A stretch of DNA of 64,000 nt from a virus. Made by a program: the position numbers and the translations under genes. Numbering within the stretch: the stretch's first letter is position 1; the number at the start of each line of letters is the position of its first letter. A model generated the notes under the pieces. That model was not told the origin of the DNA. It made no database searches and was given only the letters and a program-made list of their open reading frames with translations. The DNA lies in the IMG/VR virus record IMGVR_UViG_3300031576_000005, positions 95,143 to 159,142 of that record. One strand, 5' to 3'. This document shows positions 17,740 to 26,298 of the stretch, piece after piece.

Positions 17740-18651
17740 TCAAGTAAAATCTTTCTTGATTAGCAGATTTCTCATATCGGCCTGATAGGGGATTTGTACG
17801 TAGGCCGGAATAGCAGATGTGAGAGGTTCGGTCAAATTGAGCATTACTCTGTTGAAAATCGACTCAAGAGGCGATTCTAGGGGCATGTCGTCCTCACATG
17901 TCTCGTGGTAACGAATTATATGGTATGGCGTCTGGTAGCGTTGCTGGAGCACTATACGCGGGATTTGGAGATGAAATGAAATATGTGCGTATGCGGAATC
18001 TATTCCGATGAAATAATCACACTTATTTAATATATTTATCGTCTCCTCTAATGGGCGGTCTACTAAATCTATATAATTACCTTGGCAGAAAAAGGGTAGC
18101 GGACTTCCTTTCCATTGTGAGGTTCTTGCAATAATTATATTATAACCTACTTTATTAAATAAATTTACTAATGCTTGCAGTTTTGGCAACGGATAATTCT
18201 TTTCCATTGTTATCGACGTAACATGTATAAAAATATTCTTAGTATTTGGCTTGATTGCCTCATGTTTGAAGTTTTCATTTGCTTTTAATGAGACTTTCGT
18301 TTGCATGAAGGCTTTATACGTTCGCACATAATCTTTCCATGGAAAGGCGTGCCATGCTAGGGTAAGACTGTCTGGCCAGCATGAATAAACCGCATCATAT
18401 TCATTAATTAAATTATCTAGGAACGTCTTTGGCAAATTAAGGGGGTTTTCTGGGTCTTTATACTCATTCGTTCTTGACGGACACTGAAAAACATTGAAGT
18501 AGGTGCATTTCTTTATGAAATCCAATATTTCTATATGGGAATTTACATATATGTCTGCCTTTCGATTATGTTCGGCTTCAAATAATGTGGCCGCCGAAAG
18601 CGCCTGGCAAACATCCCCAATACCGCCACATGTTATAATTGCACAGCTCAT
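17740..18651 (-). CDS. Glycosyltransferase, GT9 heptosyltransferase-like
   Basis: A 303-aa GT-B protein. CGGIGDVCQAL (residues 8-18) matches the N-terminal glycine/Asp loop of GT9 heptosyltransferases, and DYFIGIDSAYAHISFHL near 212 matches the conserved C-terminal D/S-x2-H motif. It could add heptose or a related sugar to a lipopolysaccharide-type core. The DNA is visibly richer in G+C than its neighbours, which suggests later acquisition. Its ATGA overlaps the reconstructed end of the broken HNH gene. Confidence 0.75.
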   Translation of the reverse strand: MSCAIITCGGIGDVCQALSAATLFEAEHNRKADIYVNSHIEILDFIKKCTYFNVFQCPSRTNEYKDPENPLNLPKTFLDNLINEYDAVYSCWPDSLTLAWHAFPWKDYVRTYKAFMQTKVSLKANENFKHEAIKPNTKNIFIHVTSITMEKNYPLPKLQALVNLFNKVGYNIIIARTSQWKGSPLPFFCQGNYIDLVDRPLEETINILNKCDYFIGIDSAYAHISFHLQIPRIVLQQRYQTPYHIIRYHETCEDDMPLESPLESIFNRVMLNLTEPLTSAIPAYVQIPYQADMRNLLIKKDFT

Positions 18652-19446
18652 TTGTTTATATTTAAGGCTTCTTTCATGTATTTTGTGAATTGTTTAAATT
18701 GTTGTGGTGTATTATAGCGATTTCCGAAAATTTTATGAAATAGAATATGAAATTCTTTTAAAATTGTGACGCCATTTACAACATCAAATCGTTTTCTGGA
18801 TAATCAGCCCAATTATAGAGATGGTGAGCGGCGAGCTTTCCCCCTGTAATTTTAAGGATTTCATCTGTATAATCATCCTTCTCAAACACTTTTTTCGCCA
18901 TTCTCGAAGCTCTGGATTAAGACTTCTATTTTTACTATTTTCTCTTTCTTCTTGGGTTAAATCATGTCTCCAATTAAAGCTTTTTTCACCCCTTTTAGAT
19001 AAACCTATTTTTAAACGAGATTCATCGGAGTGATGTTTACCAAAGTGAGATAAACTCATTTTTGTTAGGGTTTCATTCGAAGGACAATAATCAAACTTTG
19101 GATGTTCTTTTCCGCATTTTCCAAATAAATAACTTTTTTCTCCTTTATGAGATAAACTCAACTTTTGCTTCGTTTCTTCAGAATGATGCTTTCCATAAAA
19201 AGGATTTTTCTTTCCCTTTAAAGCCAAACTCATTTTTTTAATAGATTCTCTATTATGCTTTTTCCCATACATTGGGTGTCTGTCTCCCTTTTGACGACAG
19301 GATTTACAATATTTTACCCCCTTAGATTTAAGTGCATTATTTTTATTAATTATTCTTTCTTTTCCACAATCATCGCAGCGAACCAAACTTTTAATTCGAC
19401 TTTTCTTTCCATTATAAGTGTTACAAAAATCTAAACAAATTATCAT
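18650..19446 (-). pseudogene. NUMOD3-HNH homing endonuclease, two frameshifts
   Basis: Reads normally from MIICLDFCNTY through the CxxC pairs and NUMOD3 repeats to RNSLNPELREWRKK-type sequence at about 18900. One A is missing from the run around 18894, which turns the expected VFEKDDYTDE into CLRRMIIQ; the frame then continues KITGGKLAAHHLYNW. A second missing A near 18796 shifts again to RFDVVNGVTILKEFHILFHKIFG, which runs to a TGA at 18650 joined to the next ATG. Restored, it would match the sister copies end to end. Confidence 0.8.
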
Positions 19447-19447
19447 A

Positions 19448-20665
19448 TCATTTATTAAACCATTCTCCAAATATTCTTATTATATAATTTAAATCTTCTT
19501 TTGTTAAAAAAGAATGACATCCTATATAAAATCCTCGTTCAAGAATTTCCCACGACATTGGAAAGTTAGTCCTAAAATTTATTTTAGTACCAAAATATTT
19601 TTCAGTTATGGGGGTATAAAGCGGCAAAATTTCTCTCGTCTCTATGCCATTCTTTTCTAAAAAATGTATTAATTCCCATTTTTCTCCATGCGGCGAACGA
19701 ATTGGAAGCATCATATGCCTAGCCTCTTCTTCTCTGGAAAATTTAGGCAAAATTAATGGAAATTGGCTTAGTTCTTTGATTAAATATTCTGAATTTTCTT
19801 TCCTCTTTTGTAATTGTCCTAAAAAGTCATCTTCCAGCATTGATAATGCAAATGCCGATTCGGTTTCCCCCAGTCTAAAATTCAGTCCCGGTTGGACGAA
19901 TTTGAATCTCTTACTTGTTATATCTCTTAAAATAGCTCCTTCTACATCGTCATCGTCTATACAGGTATATTCAGGGCTTCTACCATGATTAACGTAGCTC
20001 CTTGCATGGATTATCAAACGTTCGTCATTTGTTCCGATAAAACCACCGCACCCACCAGCAACAAGTAGATGGGAAATATATGTACTCCATGCGGTAAAAT
20101 GAGCAAAGCTTTCTGGATACTGAGAATTGAACCTACTACAAATGTTCTCGCATGAATCCAAAATAAAGAAAATATCTTTATCGTATAAATCAATTATCTC
20201 TTTAATCCTTAGTCCATCAACCGGTCTCCCCATTAATGAAGATGGCATAACCGCGAATATATCTCTAGAATGCTCTTTTAATTTACTCTCTAAATCTGTA
20301 TAACAAATATTATAATTTGCACCGACATCGACAAATAATGGTTCAAATCCGTTGGAAGTAATTACATTGCAGTCACTTATAAAAGTTGTTGCCGGTAAAA
20401 CAATATATTTACGTTTGGCCGCTGCTTCTGGATACAAATTTTTTAAAACTCCAATAGAAGCGTAGAGCGCCGCCGTTCCGCTAGAACAGAAAACAGCATA
20501 TTTCACCCCATTCATCTCAGCAAATAATTTCTCAAGTTTTTGGGAAATCGGACCATATGTTAATCGTCTGGACTTAATAATCTGCTTTAGGTATTTATCA
20601 AGCCCCTTAGCTGGATACCAATCGCCGAATCCTATAGATTTAACAGGCTTTTTTACTTCACTCAT
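19448..20665 (-). CDS. DegT-fold sugar 3-dehydratase (ColD/RfbH-like), His at PLP lysine site
   Basis: A 405-aa DegT/DnrJ/EryC1-fold protein. SSGTAALYASIGVL (residues 61-74) is the PLP phosphate loop and ILDSCEN (170 region) gives the ring-binding Asp. At the place where aminotransferases have S-x4-K, this protein has STYIS-His199-LLVAGGCGG. A histidine here is the hallmark of the 3-dehydratases ColD and E1/RfbH, which remove the C3 hydroxyl of a 4-keto-6-deoxysugar nucleotide. So the product is likely a 3,6-dideoxy sugar precursor rather than an amino sugar. This is inference from residue choice; length is normal. Confidence 0.85.
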   Translation of the reverse strand: MSEVKKPVKSIGFGDWYPAKGLDKYLKQIIKSRRLTYGPISQKLEKLFAEMNGVKYAVFCSSGTAALYASIGVLKNLYPEAAAKRKYIVLPATTFISDCNVITSNGFEPLFVDVGANYNICYTDLESKLKEHSRDIFAVMPSSLMGRPVDGLRIKEIIDLYDKDIFFILDSCENICSRFNSQYPESFAHFTAWSTYISHLLVAGGCGGFIGTNDERLIIHARSYVNHGRSPEYTCIDDDDVEGAILRDITSKRFKFVQPGLNFRLGETESAFALSMLEDDFLGQLQKRKENSEYLIKELSQFPLILPKFSREEEARHMMLPIRSPHGEKWELIHFLEKNGIETREILPLYTPITEKYFGTKINFRTNFPMSWEILERGFYIGCHSFLTKEDLNYIIRIFGEWFNK

Positions 20666-21270
20666 AAATAATATTTTTCTTTCATTTTATTAAATATATG
20701 AAATGTCATGGTAGTATCTTCTATCGCTCCGTGAATTCCACTATCTCGTAAATTTTCAACATTATAAGTTTTAACTAAAAAATTCAAATTAAACTTTATG
20801 CCCCGCGCCATAATATTCTTTATCCTAGTAGAATATTTAAAATACATTTCCTCTTGATTATAAAGATTCCCCAAGGCTAGTCCCTTATGCAAGGTTCCAA
20901 CATCAAGCCAATTTTCTATCTTTGGTCGAGGCAAGCCATATCGATTACATTCTTTTTCTAGCAGAGGAAAATCATACGCGACATTATTGAGACCGGCAAC
21001 TATATCATCTCCCAGAAAATTAATTACTTGTTCGCACGCCAGCTTTGGGTCTATTCCTTCCTTCTCGCACATTTCTGTGGTGATTCCGTTAATTTCGCTA
21101 GCCCCATATGGAACTTCCATTTTTTGATTTACCAAAGTCCTATAACTATCTACAATTTTATTGTCTCGAATTCTTAAACAACCATGTTCGACAATTCTAG
21201 CCTCGGTCAAATCAAGCCCCGTCGTCTCGCTATCATACAGGGTGTATGAGGTTACTTCTTTAATTTTCAT
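20662..21270 (-). CDS. DEDDh 3'-5' exonuclease (DnaQ-like)
   Basis: A 202-aa RNase T/DnaQ-family exonuclease. YDSETTGLD near residue 12 has the first acidic pair (DxE), AGLNNVAYDFPLLEKE near 92 the Exo II Asp, and GAIEDTTMT near 181 the Exo III D preceded by His. Likely acts on 3' ends of DNA or RNA. It lies directly upstream of the dehydratase gene with a four-base overlap, marking the border between glycan and DNA modules. A second, more distant copy is at 48177. Confidence 0.85.
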   Translation of the reverse strand: MKIKEVTSYTLYDSETTGLDLTEARIVEHGCLRIRDNKIVDSYRTLVNQKMEVPYGASEINGITTEMCEKEGIDPKLACEQVINFLGDDIVAGLNNVAYDFPLLEKECNRYGLPRPKIENWLDVGTLHKGLALGNLYNQEEMYFKYSTRIKNIMARGIKFNLNFLVKTYNVENLRDSGIHGAIEDTTMTFHIFNKMKEKYYL

Positions 21271-21461
21271 GATTTTTCCTTAGCTTTATATAAATTACAT
21301 TCCCAACAAATGGGTTGATTTAAAAAAATTCCCTTGGCCTCACACCAAAATTCCGTCATCTTTTGGCTCCTTCCACAGCAAATTGGAATATCTTTTGTGA
21401 CCTGTTCAACGCTTCTAAATATACAGGTCGAATGTTTTCTATTTTGTTCTTCTATATCCAT
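21267..21461 (-). CDS. Small Cys-rich protein
   Basis: A 64-aa protein with cysteines at CIF, ICCG, WCEA and CWEC, enough for one zinc site. Coupled by a four-base overlap to the exonuclease. Unknown function. Confidence 0.55.
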   Translation of the reverse strand: MDIEEQNRKHSTCIFRSVEQVTKDIPICCGRSQKMTEFWCEAKGIFLNQPICWECNLYKAKEKS

Positions 21462-21468
21462 AATGCTC

Positions 21469-21816
21469 CTATGTTGAAACTAAAATATCATCGAGGCTAA
21501 ATAAAGTTCTTGGAATCAATATTTCAGTGCCTTTTCTTAGAGTTTTTTCTATTACTTTATATTTTTTCTGAGATAGACTTAAAATAATATCACCCACTTT
21601 AACATCTTTTATAGAAATATTCAATGCTTTTTTATCTTTTTGCCCAATAAATAAATGATATCGCTTAGATAAAGAGATTTTTTTATCGTTATTTAGACAA
21701 ATCTCATATATGTCGCTATCTTTACCAACCGAAATTACCATCCTATCAACTTCAGCGTTTATAAGGCCACCAAGTACATAATTATGCTGATTAAGTATGA
21801 ATATATTATTGTTCAT
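21469..21816 (-). CDS. Hypothetical protein
   Basis: A 115-aa beta-rich protein; ISIKDVKVGDIILSL and YKVIEKTL resemble strands of a Hint-like fold, but no splicing residues are present. Function unknown. Confidence 0.6.
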   Translation of the reverse strand: MNNNIFILNQHNYVLGGLINAEVDRMVISVGKDSDIYEICLNNDKKISLSKRYHLFIGQKDKKALNISIKDVKVGDIILSLSQKKYKVIEKTLRKGTEILIPRTLFSLDDILVST

Positions 21817-22082
21817 TGATTGTTATCTAGACAAACCGTTATTCCAAGGCTTCTAACAGTATAATAAACTTTATTTTTCCCCTTCGTAACTATTAATTTA
21901 GAGCCTGTATCTTGTGCTAAATCTAATAATTCGGCATAAATTTTTTCATTTCTTGCCCTAAGTTTATACAATCCTTTATCTGATTGTTTAAGTTGGGCGG
22001 AGGTTTGCATGAAAACAGGGGGTATTTCAAATAGGTCTAACTTTGTTGTCTTCCAATTTCTGGTAATTTTTTTAGAGTACAT
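21813..22082 (-). CDS. Hypothetical protein
   Basis: An 89-aa protein that ends in strand-rich sequence (LIVTKGKNKVYYTVRSLGI). Directly after recA by one base, so likely co-transcribed with it. Role unknown. Confidence 0.6.
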   Translation of the reverse strand: MYSKKITRNWKTTKLDLFEIPPVFMQTSAQLKQSDKGLYKLRARNEKIYAELLDLAQDTGSKLIVTKGKNKVYYTVRSLGITVCLDNNQ

Positions 22083-22083
22083 A

Positions 22084-23166
22084 TTAAATTCCTACCATTT
22101 TTTTTATTTCTTTTTCTAATCTTTCGGCAATATCCTTGTTAGATTTAAGATACTCTATTAGCTTATTATAGCCCTGTGCTATATTTTTATCATCAAGAGC
22201 ATACCAAGCGCCTTTTTTCTGAATTAAACCATAACCATCGGCTAATGTTGCTATTTCTCTTTCGTGGTCAATACCATGGTCATAAATGAACGGAACGGAC
22301 GCTTTACTATGAACATTTCCCGAATTACTTACTTTTTCAAGCTTCATACTCATTATATGTCCAATTACTTTTGAATGATTGTCGCTTGGATTTTCTCGAA
22401 TATATAAATCTGTCCAAAGTTTTTCTAAACCAAGTCTAAGATTACTATAATGGTCAATGGCGTGTCCTCCAGCTTTTTGTTTTCCAACTCCACTTACATG
22501 GCTCATGCCACCCTGATTAATTTTATCACGTACTTGATGAGTAAAAGCAACAATATGGCCATAGTGATTGGCATATGCTGATGCTTCTTTTAAAAATCTT
22601 GTTAATAATGTTGCAGTAGATGCTGTTTTTTCGGCATCAGAAAATGTTTTATTATCATTAACCTCGCTTTGAATTCCATCAATTGAATCTATAATATGAA
22701 AAAATTTTACCTTGTCTTGTTTTAATGTTTTTAAAATCCCGTTAAATAATTTTTCTCCACTTTTTGGTCTACTCATACGAAAGATTGGAGCTGGAATAAT
22801 TTTACCTTTTTCATCTTGAGTCAAATCCTCTTCGCTTTCTGTAACCATTTTTAAATTTGGAGCCATTTTTTCTAACTTTCGATTAATTCTTCCTTCGGTT
22901 GCATGTAAATAAACCCTAACAAATTTATAATTATAGAATTTTTGAAATTCACCGCCCATTATTAGAAGCAATGTAGTTTTCCCAATTCCATCTGGCCCCC
23001 AAAGTTGAACAACTCCACTACCTATTCCGCCGGTTAAAATATCTAACCCCAACGAACCAGTTGATATAGTTTTATTTTCTATTGGGTCCGTCCCATCAAT
23101 AACATACATTCCCTCACTATCGAATTCTAACTCTTTAATTTCTAGATTTTCTTTTGATTTTGCCAT
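22084..23166 (-). CDS. recA: RecA-family recombinase
   Basis: A 360-aa strand-exchange ATPase. TGSLGLDILTGGIGSG leads into the Walker A loop GPDGIGKTT at residues 57-65; FHIIDSIDG is Walker B; VAFTHQVRDKI and GGHAIDHYSNLRL match loop 2 and later RecA motifs. It would promote homologous recombination, replication restart and the repair step that homing endonucleases depend on. Length is close to bacterial RecA (about 350). It sits in a block of nucleotide and nuclease genes. Confidence 0.9.
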   Translation of the reverse strand: MAKSKENLEIKELEFDSEGMYVIDGTDPIENKTISTGSLGLDILTGGIGSGVVQLWGPDGIGKTTLLLIMGGEFQKFYNYKFVRVYLHATEGRINRKLEKMAPNLKMVTESEEDLTQDEKGKIIPAPIFRMSRPKSGEKLFNGILKTLKQDKVKFFHIIDSIDGIQSEVNDNKTFSDAEKTASTATLLTRFLKEASAYANHYGHIVAFTHQVRDKINQGGMSHVSGVGKQKAGGHAIDHYSNLRLGLEKLWTDLYIRENPSDNHSKVIGHIMSMKLEKVSNSGNVHSKASVPFIYDHGIDHEREIATLADGYGLIQKKGAWYALDDKNIAQGYNKLIEYLKSNKDIAERLEKEIKKMVGI

Positions 23167-23175
23167 ATATTTGAA

Positions 23176-23478
23176 TTATTTTGGGTTTATAAAAATTGCT
23201 GTAACATTTGCTTTGATAGCTTCCTCTAATAAAATTACTTCGTTTATATTTATATAATTAGTAAAACAAATTATTGTAATTAACTCCTCCTCTTTACCAA
23301 TATTTCCAAGTAATTTAAAAGGAATATTTAATAATTTTATCATCTTATTAAATTCGTCGCTATAACTTTCTTTCGGTATGTATAAAATTAAATCTTCGGG
23401 GTCTGTAAATTTCGATATGGCATCAGTATATTGCTCAGCGGTAGCGCGACCAATAATTCCTACATTGTTCTTGTTCAT
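23176..23478 (-). CDS. Hypothetical protein
   Basis: A 100-aa protein from the ATG at 23478, chosen because that ATG overlaps the upstream TGA in ATGA form and longer starts would run inside the kinase gene. It opens NNVGIIGRATAEQYTDAI, a Rossmann-like alternation, and later has IICFTNYININEVI. Function unknown. Confidence 0.55.
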   Translation of the reverse strand: MNKNNVGIIGRATAEQYTDAISKFTDPEDLILYIPKESYSDEFNKMIKLLNIPFKLLGNIGKEEELITIICFTNYININEVILLEEAIKANVTAIFINPK

Positions 23479-24035
23479 TTTTTTACTAGTGGAAGCACTT
23501 TTTCTACAATTTGCTCTTCTAATTCTTGTAAATTGCTGGCTACGATACATACATCAGCACGGGCTTTTATAATGGGATAGTTTTTGGCTTCGGATTCATT
23601 CGCGGGTTGGACTAGGGAACCGTCGGGGAGAATACGGTCAATATTTATTAAAATTCCCTCTAATTCATTCTGAATATAATCGGCTTCGTCGTTCCCATTA
23701 TTAATAGCAAACCTTACATCGGTGATAACTGGAATGTACTTTGCATCTATGGCTTCCTTTACCCGTGGTGTTATTTTATCAATCCAAATTCTATGATTTT
23801 GATTTCTAGCGGCATTTCCAAATGCCACTAAGATAGGTCGAATAATTTCTTTTTCTTTGGGATTATTAGTAGTTGCTTCGATATTTAAATATTGTTTAGT
23901 CAATGGGCTTACTGCTTGTTTGAGAGAATCTGCAAAAGCCATTCTTTTAACAGAAAGATATTTTGTTAATATATTAAAAAAACTGTCTTTGCCTACTAAA
24001 GCTATGCAACCCAGTCCAATAACTTTATTTTTCAT
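23475..24035 (-). CDS. Deoxynucleoside monophosphate kinase-like protein
   Basis: About 186 aa from the ATG at 24035. Near the start GLGCIALVGKDSF is a P-loop related to the phage dNMP kinase GxxxxGKD motif; RMAFADSLK, ITDVRFAINNGNDEADYI and ESEAKNYPI follow in the order seen in T4 gene 1-type kinases. It would phosphorylate dNMPs for phage DNA synthesis, acting with the deaminase at 29590 and the reductase at 43 kb. The first part of the P-loop is unusual, so substrate range is uncertain. Confidence 0.75.
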   Translation of the reverse strand: MKNKVIGLGCIALVGKDSFFNILTKYLSVKRMAFADSLKQAVSPLTKQYLNIEATTNNPKEKEIIRPILVAFGNAARNQNHRIWIDKITPRVKEAIDAKYIPVITDVRFAINNGNDEADYIQNELEGILINIDRILPDGSLVQPANESEAKNYPIIKARADVCIVASNLQELEEQIVEKVLPLVKK

Positions 24036-24043
24036 ATAAAAAT

Positions 24044-24580
24044 TTATCTTAAATCTTCGGTAAAAAGTTTCCATCGATTAGAATCTAATTCTACTTTGCC
24101 AGAATCTATATCTTTTATCATTCCAACAAGTTTATCCCACGTCCGATATACATAAGAAGCTTTTAACATACCTAAAACCCAATAACATGGTTTGTCAGAG
24201 TCCCATAAAACAAAACAGGGGGCTTTTCGCCTGTTCATTGTAGTTAGTTCTTCAATTGTTCCGACTGTATAAATTTCTGGATTTAGATAAAAAATGCCGA
24301 ATGTTGCTCTATCACATACGGCTAGGTCGCTATTTCTAACCCTATGCATTTTTTCGGCTATTAAATCTAATTTTCCCTCTTTTGCCCAATTATCCATTTG
24401 TATTTGGTCTTCTTTTCCTTCTAAATATTTTGGGTCGAGAAAAGGTTTGCATAAAGGGTTGAAAATTTTAATTCCGAGAGGATGAAGTTCTTGTGTCACC
24501 ATATCCCTCCAACTTTCGCTATCTTTTGTAAATTGGATTGGTCCAGCCAAATAAACCGATGTCTTATTTAATATTCCCAT
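24044..24580 (-). CDS. Nucleoside 2-deoxyribosyltransferase-like protein
   Basis: A 178-aa protein with SVYLAGPIQF at residues 8-17 and a VGTIEEL motif near 106-112, which carries the family's catalytic Glu. These enzymes swap bases on deoxyribose or hydrolyse deoxynucleosides, helping to reuse host nucleotides. Next to the dNMP kinase it fits a nucleotide-salvage pair. Confidence 0.75.
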   Translation of the reverse strand: MGILNKTSVYLAGPIQFTKDSESWRDMVTQELHPLGIKIFNPLCKPFLDPKYLEGKEDQIQMDNWAKEGKLDLIAEKMHRVRNSDLAVCDRATFGIFYLNPEIYTVGTIEELTTMNRRKAPCFVLWDSDKPCYWVLGMLKASYVYRTWDKLVGMIKDIDSGKVELDSNRWKLFTEDLR

Positions 24581-24657
24581 ATTTGTTTTTATTTATTATT
24601 TTTTTGAAAATTGGTAATTACTTCACACATTATGATAAAATCTCCCTGTTTATAGTC

Positions 24658-25338
24658 TTATTTCATATAATTCGCGTCTCTGTGAACCCATTGAACATTG
24701 TCGGCTAAATACCCCTTAGAAGAATCTATTCTATCTAAAGAGGCGGTTTGTTTTTCGGAATAACAAGAAAAATTGATATCAAGACCAGATAAAGCGCATT
24801 TTCTTTTCTGTTGTATATATAGATTCCATAAAAATTCATTAGTAATATTAAATTCTCGCCCTCTCTTTAAAGCACTAGATTTTATGGTAGTTATATATGT
24901 TTGGCCAATTTCTCCACATCCTTTCCAATTTGTGGGGCGTTTCCCGTTTTTCTTTAATTCTCTCATGTATTTCGATAATCTTCCGGTGGCTAGGGAATTT
25001 CTAAAACATCCACAACTGACAATTTTACCCATTTTCAAATCATTAGACCTAGCAAAATGAGTTTTACCACATTCACAAACACATTTCCACATAGTTTTTC
25101 TATTAGAAATATCGTCGTTAGCAAGTTGCACAACTTTTAACATTCCAAAGACTTGCCCCAATAAATTTTTCCTCGCATGCCTTATTTCTATTTCATTTTG
25201 TAATAGAATTTTCCTAACGGTTTTTATGTTTATTTTTACTTTTTTTGCAATATTTCTAATTGTCTGGCCGTTTTGATAAGAAGATATAACGATTGGAATA
25301 ATTTTAGAAATTTTATCAGAAAACCAGGTTCTTTTCAT
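24658..25338 (-). CDS. HNH endonuclease, second family, with a premature stop
   Basis: A 226-aa sister of the gene at 2853. A helix-turn-helix-like region (TIRNIAKKVKINIKTV, residues 26-41) and zinc pairs (CVCECG, CGC) precede the HNH core (CALSG, SLDRIDSSKGY, DNVQWVHRDANYMK). The frame stops at 24658, but 22 more in-frame codons after this TAA still align with the sister's tail (QGDFIIMCEVI against QEDEFLNWCQLI), up to a TAA at 24589. So the last ~22 residues were cut off by a point mutation. HNH core intact; activity uncertain. Confidence 0.75.
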   Translation of the reverse strand: MKRTWFSDKISKIIPIVISSYQNGQTIRNIAKKVKINIKTVRKILLQNEIEIRHARKNLLGQVFGMLKVVQLANDDISNRKTMWKCVCECGKTHFARSNDLKMGKIVSCGCFRNSLATGRLSKYMRELKKNGKRPTNWKGCGEIGQTYITTIKSSALKRGREFNITNEFLWNLYIQQKRKCALSGLDINFSCYSEKQTASLDRIDSSKGYLADNVQWVHRDANYMK

Positions 25339-25339
25339 A

Positions 25340-25732
25340 TTATTTTTCCATTTCTAGCAAATATCTATTTAATTCTTCTGCGGTCTGAACTTCTATAAAT
25401 TGAAAACTATTGGTTTCGGCGAATTTTTTCTTTTTTTCATCTCTAGCTTTACTTGCGACAAAGTTAAATATATTTTTATTATGAAAATGTTTGTTAAATT
25501 TGTAATGTTGCCCGCCGTTACATTCTACCACTATTTTCTTAGAAAAATTAACAAAATCAAAATGCATTTTAGATGATGGCACGTTCTGTTCTTCTGCTAC
25601 TATATCATTTCCCCAGAAATTTGCAAGCACAGATTTACAATCTTTTTGGAGCTTAGATAGAGACTTACCATTCCAATCAATGCCTTTCGGCTTCCAAAAA
25701 TAAGTCTTACCGTTAAATCCTATCACTTTCAT
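25340..25732 (-). CDS. PD-(D/E)XK nuclease-like protein
   Basis: A 130-aa protein with MHFDFVNFSKKIVVECNGGQHY (residues 57-78), in which D-x(n)-E-x-N and the following QHY fit the PD-(D/E)XK/DUF559 nuclease layout, and ETNSFQFIEVQT as the closing strand. It may be a phage resolvase or repair nuclease; assignment is by motif only. It sits between the broken HNH gene and small genes. Confidence 0.6.
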   Translation of the reverse strand: MKVIGFNGKTYFWKPKGIDWNGKSLSKLQKDCKSVLANFWGNDIVAEEQNVPSSKMHFDFVNFSKKIVVECNGGQHYKFNKHFHNKNIFNFVASKARDEKKKKFAETNSFQFIEVQTAEELNRYLLEMEK

Positions 25733-25865
25733 TCTTTTTATTCTTTTTGTTTTTTCTACGATATTCTTCTTGTTCTTCTATGCAGAACTTACAATCTATA
25801 TCACACTCCCCCTTAACATGCAAGCTATAATCGTCGTCTTCTATATTAAGATTCTTTATGTTCAT
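25713..25865 (-). CDS. Small CxxC protein (50 aa)
   Basis: ATG at 25865 to TAA at 25713, 50 codons, overlapping both neighbours by about 20 bases. A CDIDCKFC motif (Cys 21, 25, 28) and a Lys/Arg-rich tail could form a small zinc protein. It occupies a stretch otherwise empty of genes. Moderate support only. Confidence 0.45.
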   Translation of the reverse strand: MNIKNLNIEDDDYSLHVKGECDIDCKFCIEEQEEYRRKNKKNKKNESDRI

Positions 25866-26298
25866 CGTCGCGCTTTAGAAAATCCATAACTGTTTGCCTC
25901 GGAGGGGAAAAAATTTTATTGGGTCTGAAATCTTTACCATAAAATATTTCGTCTAATGGCTTTTCCTTCATTTCCAGGAGTGGTAGAATATCTCTAATTA
26001 GTTTACATTTTTCCCATAGTAATATGGCGAAACTATTATATTTTCTACCCTGCGTCTTGTAATATATCCAAGCTCCATATATTTGTTCTTGCGTATATCC
26101 TAATTCCATTATCTTTCTTATGATAAATGATTCTTTTTTAAAAAGTTGATTATTATTTTTTTCGTCAATTAAGGATATTAATCCAGAAAATTTTGTTCTA
26201 AACTTTATTATTACTTTTTCAGGTTCGTCGAATTTCAACGTCAATTGATTGGGATTGTTTTGTATCTTTGTATTTCTTCCCTTTGCGTTTTTTTGCAT
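25846..26298 (-). CDS. Hypothetical protein
   Basis: A 150-aa mostly helical protein (IIRKIMELGYTQEQIYGAWIYY). The ATG at 26298 lies 80 bases inside the upstream gene, so a later TTG start is possible. No known domain. Confidence 0.55.
   Translation of the reverse strand: MQKNAKGRNTKIQNNPNQLTLKFDEPEKVIIKFRTKFSGLISLIDEKNNNQLFKKESFIIRKIMELGYTQEQIYGAWIYYKTQGRKYNSFAILLWEKCKLIRDILPLLEMKEKPLDEIFYGKDFRPNKIFSPPRQTVMDFLKRDDEHKES

Noticed and set aside
21469-21816. Hint/intein domain
   Set aside because: Only a vague strand pattern (VKVGDIILSL) is present; no splicing Cys/Ser or HN ends.
24589-24660. TAA recoded as Gln, suggested by the aligned Gln in the sister gene and the Gln-type tRNA-like element
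   Set aside because: TAA ends many genes here, and the tRNA-like anticodon CUG would read CAG, not TAA. A point mutation is simpler.
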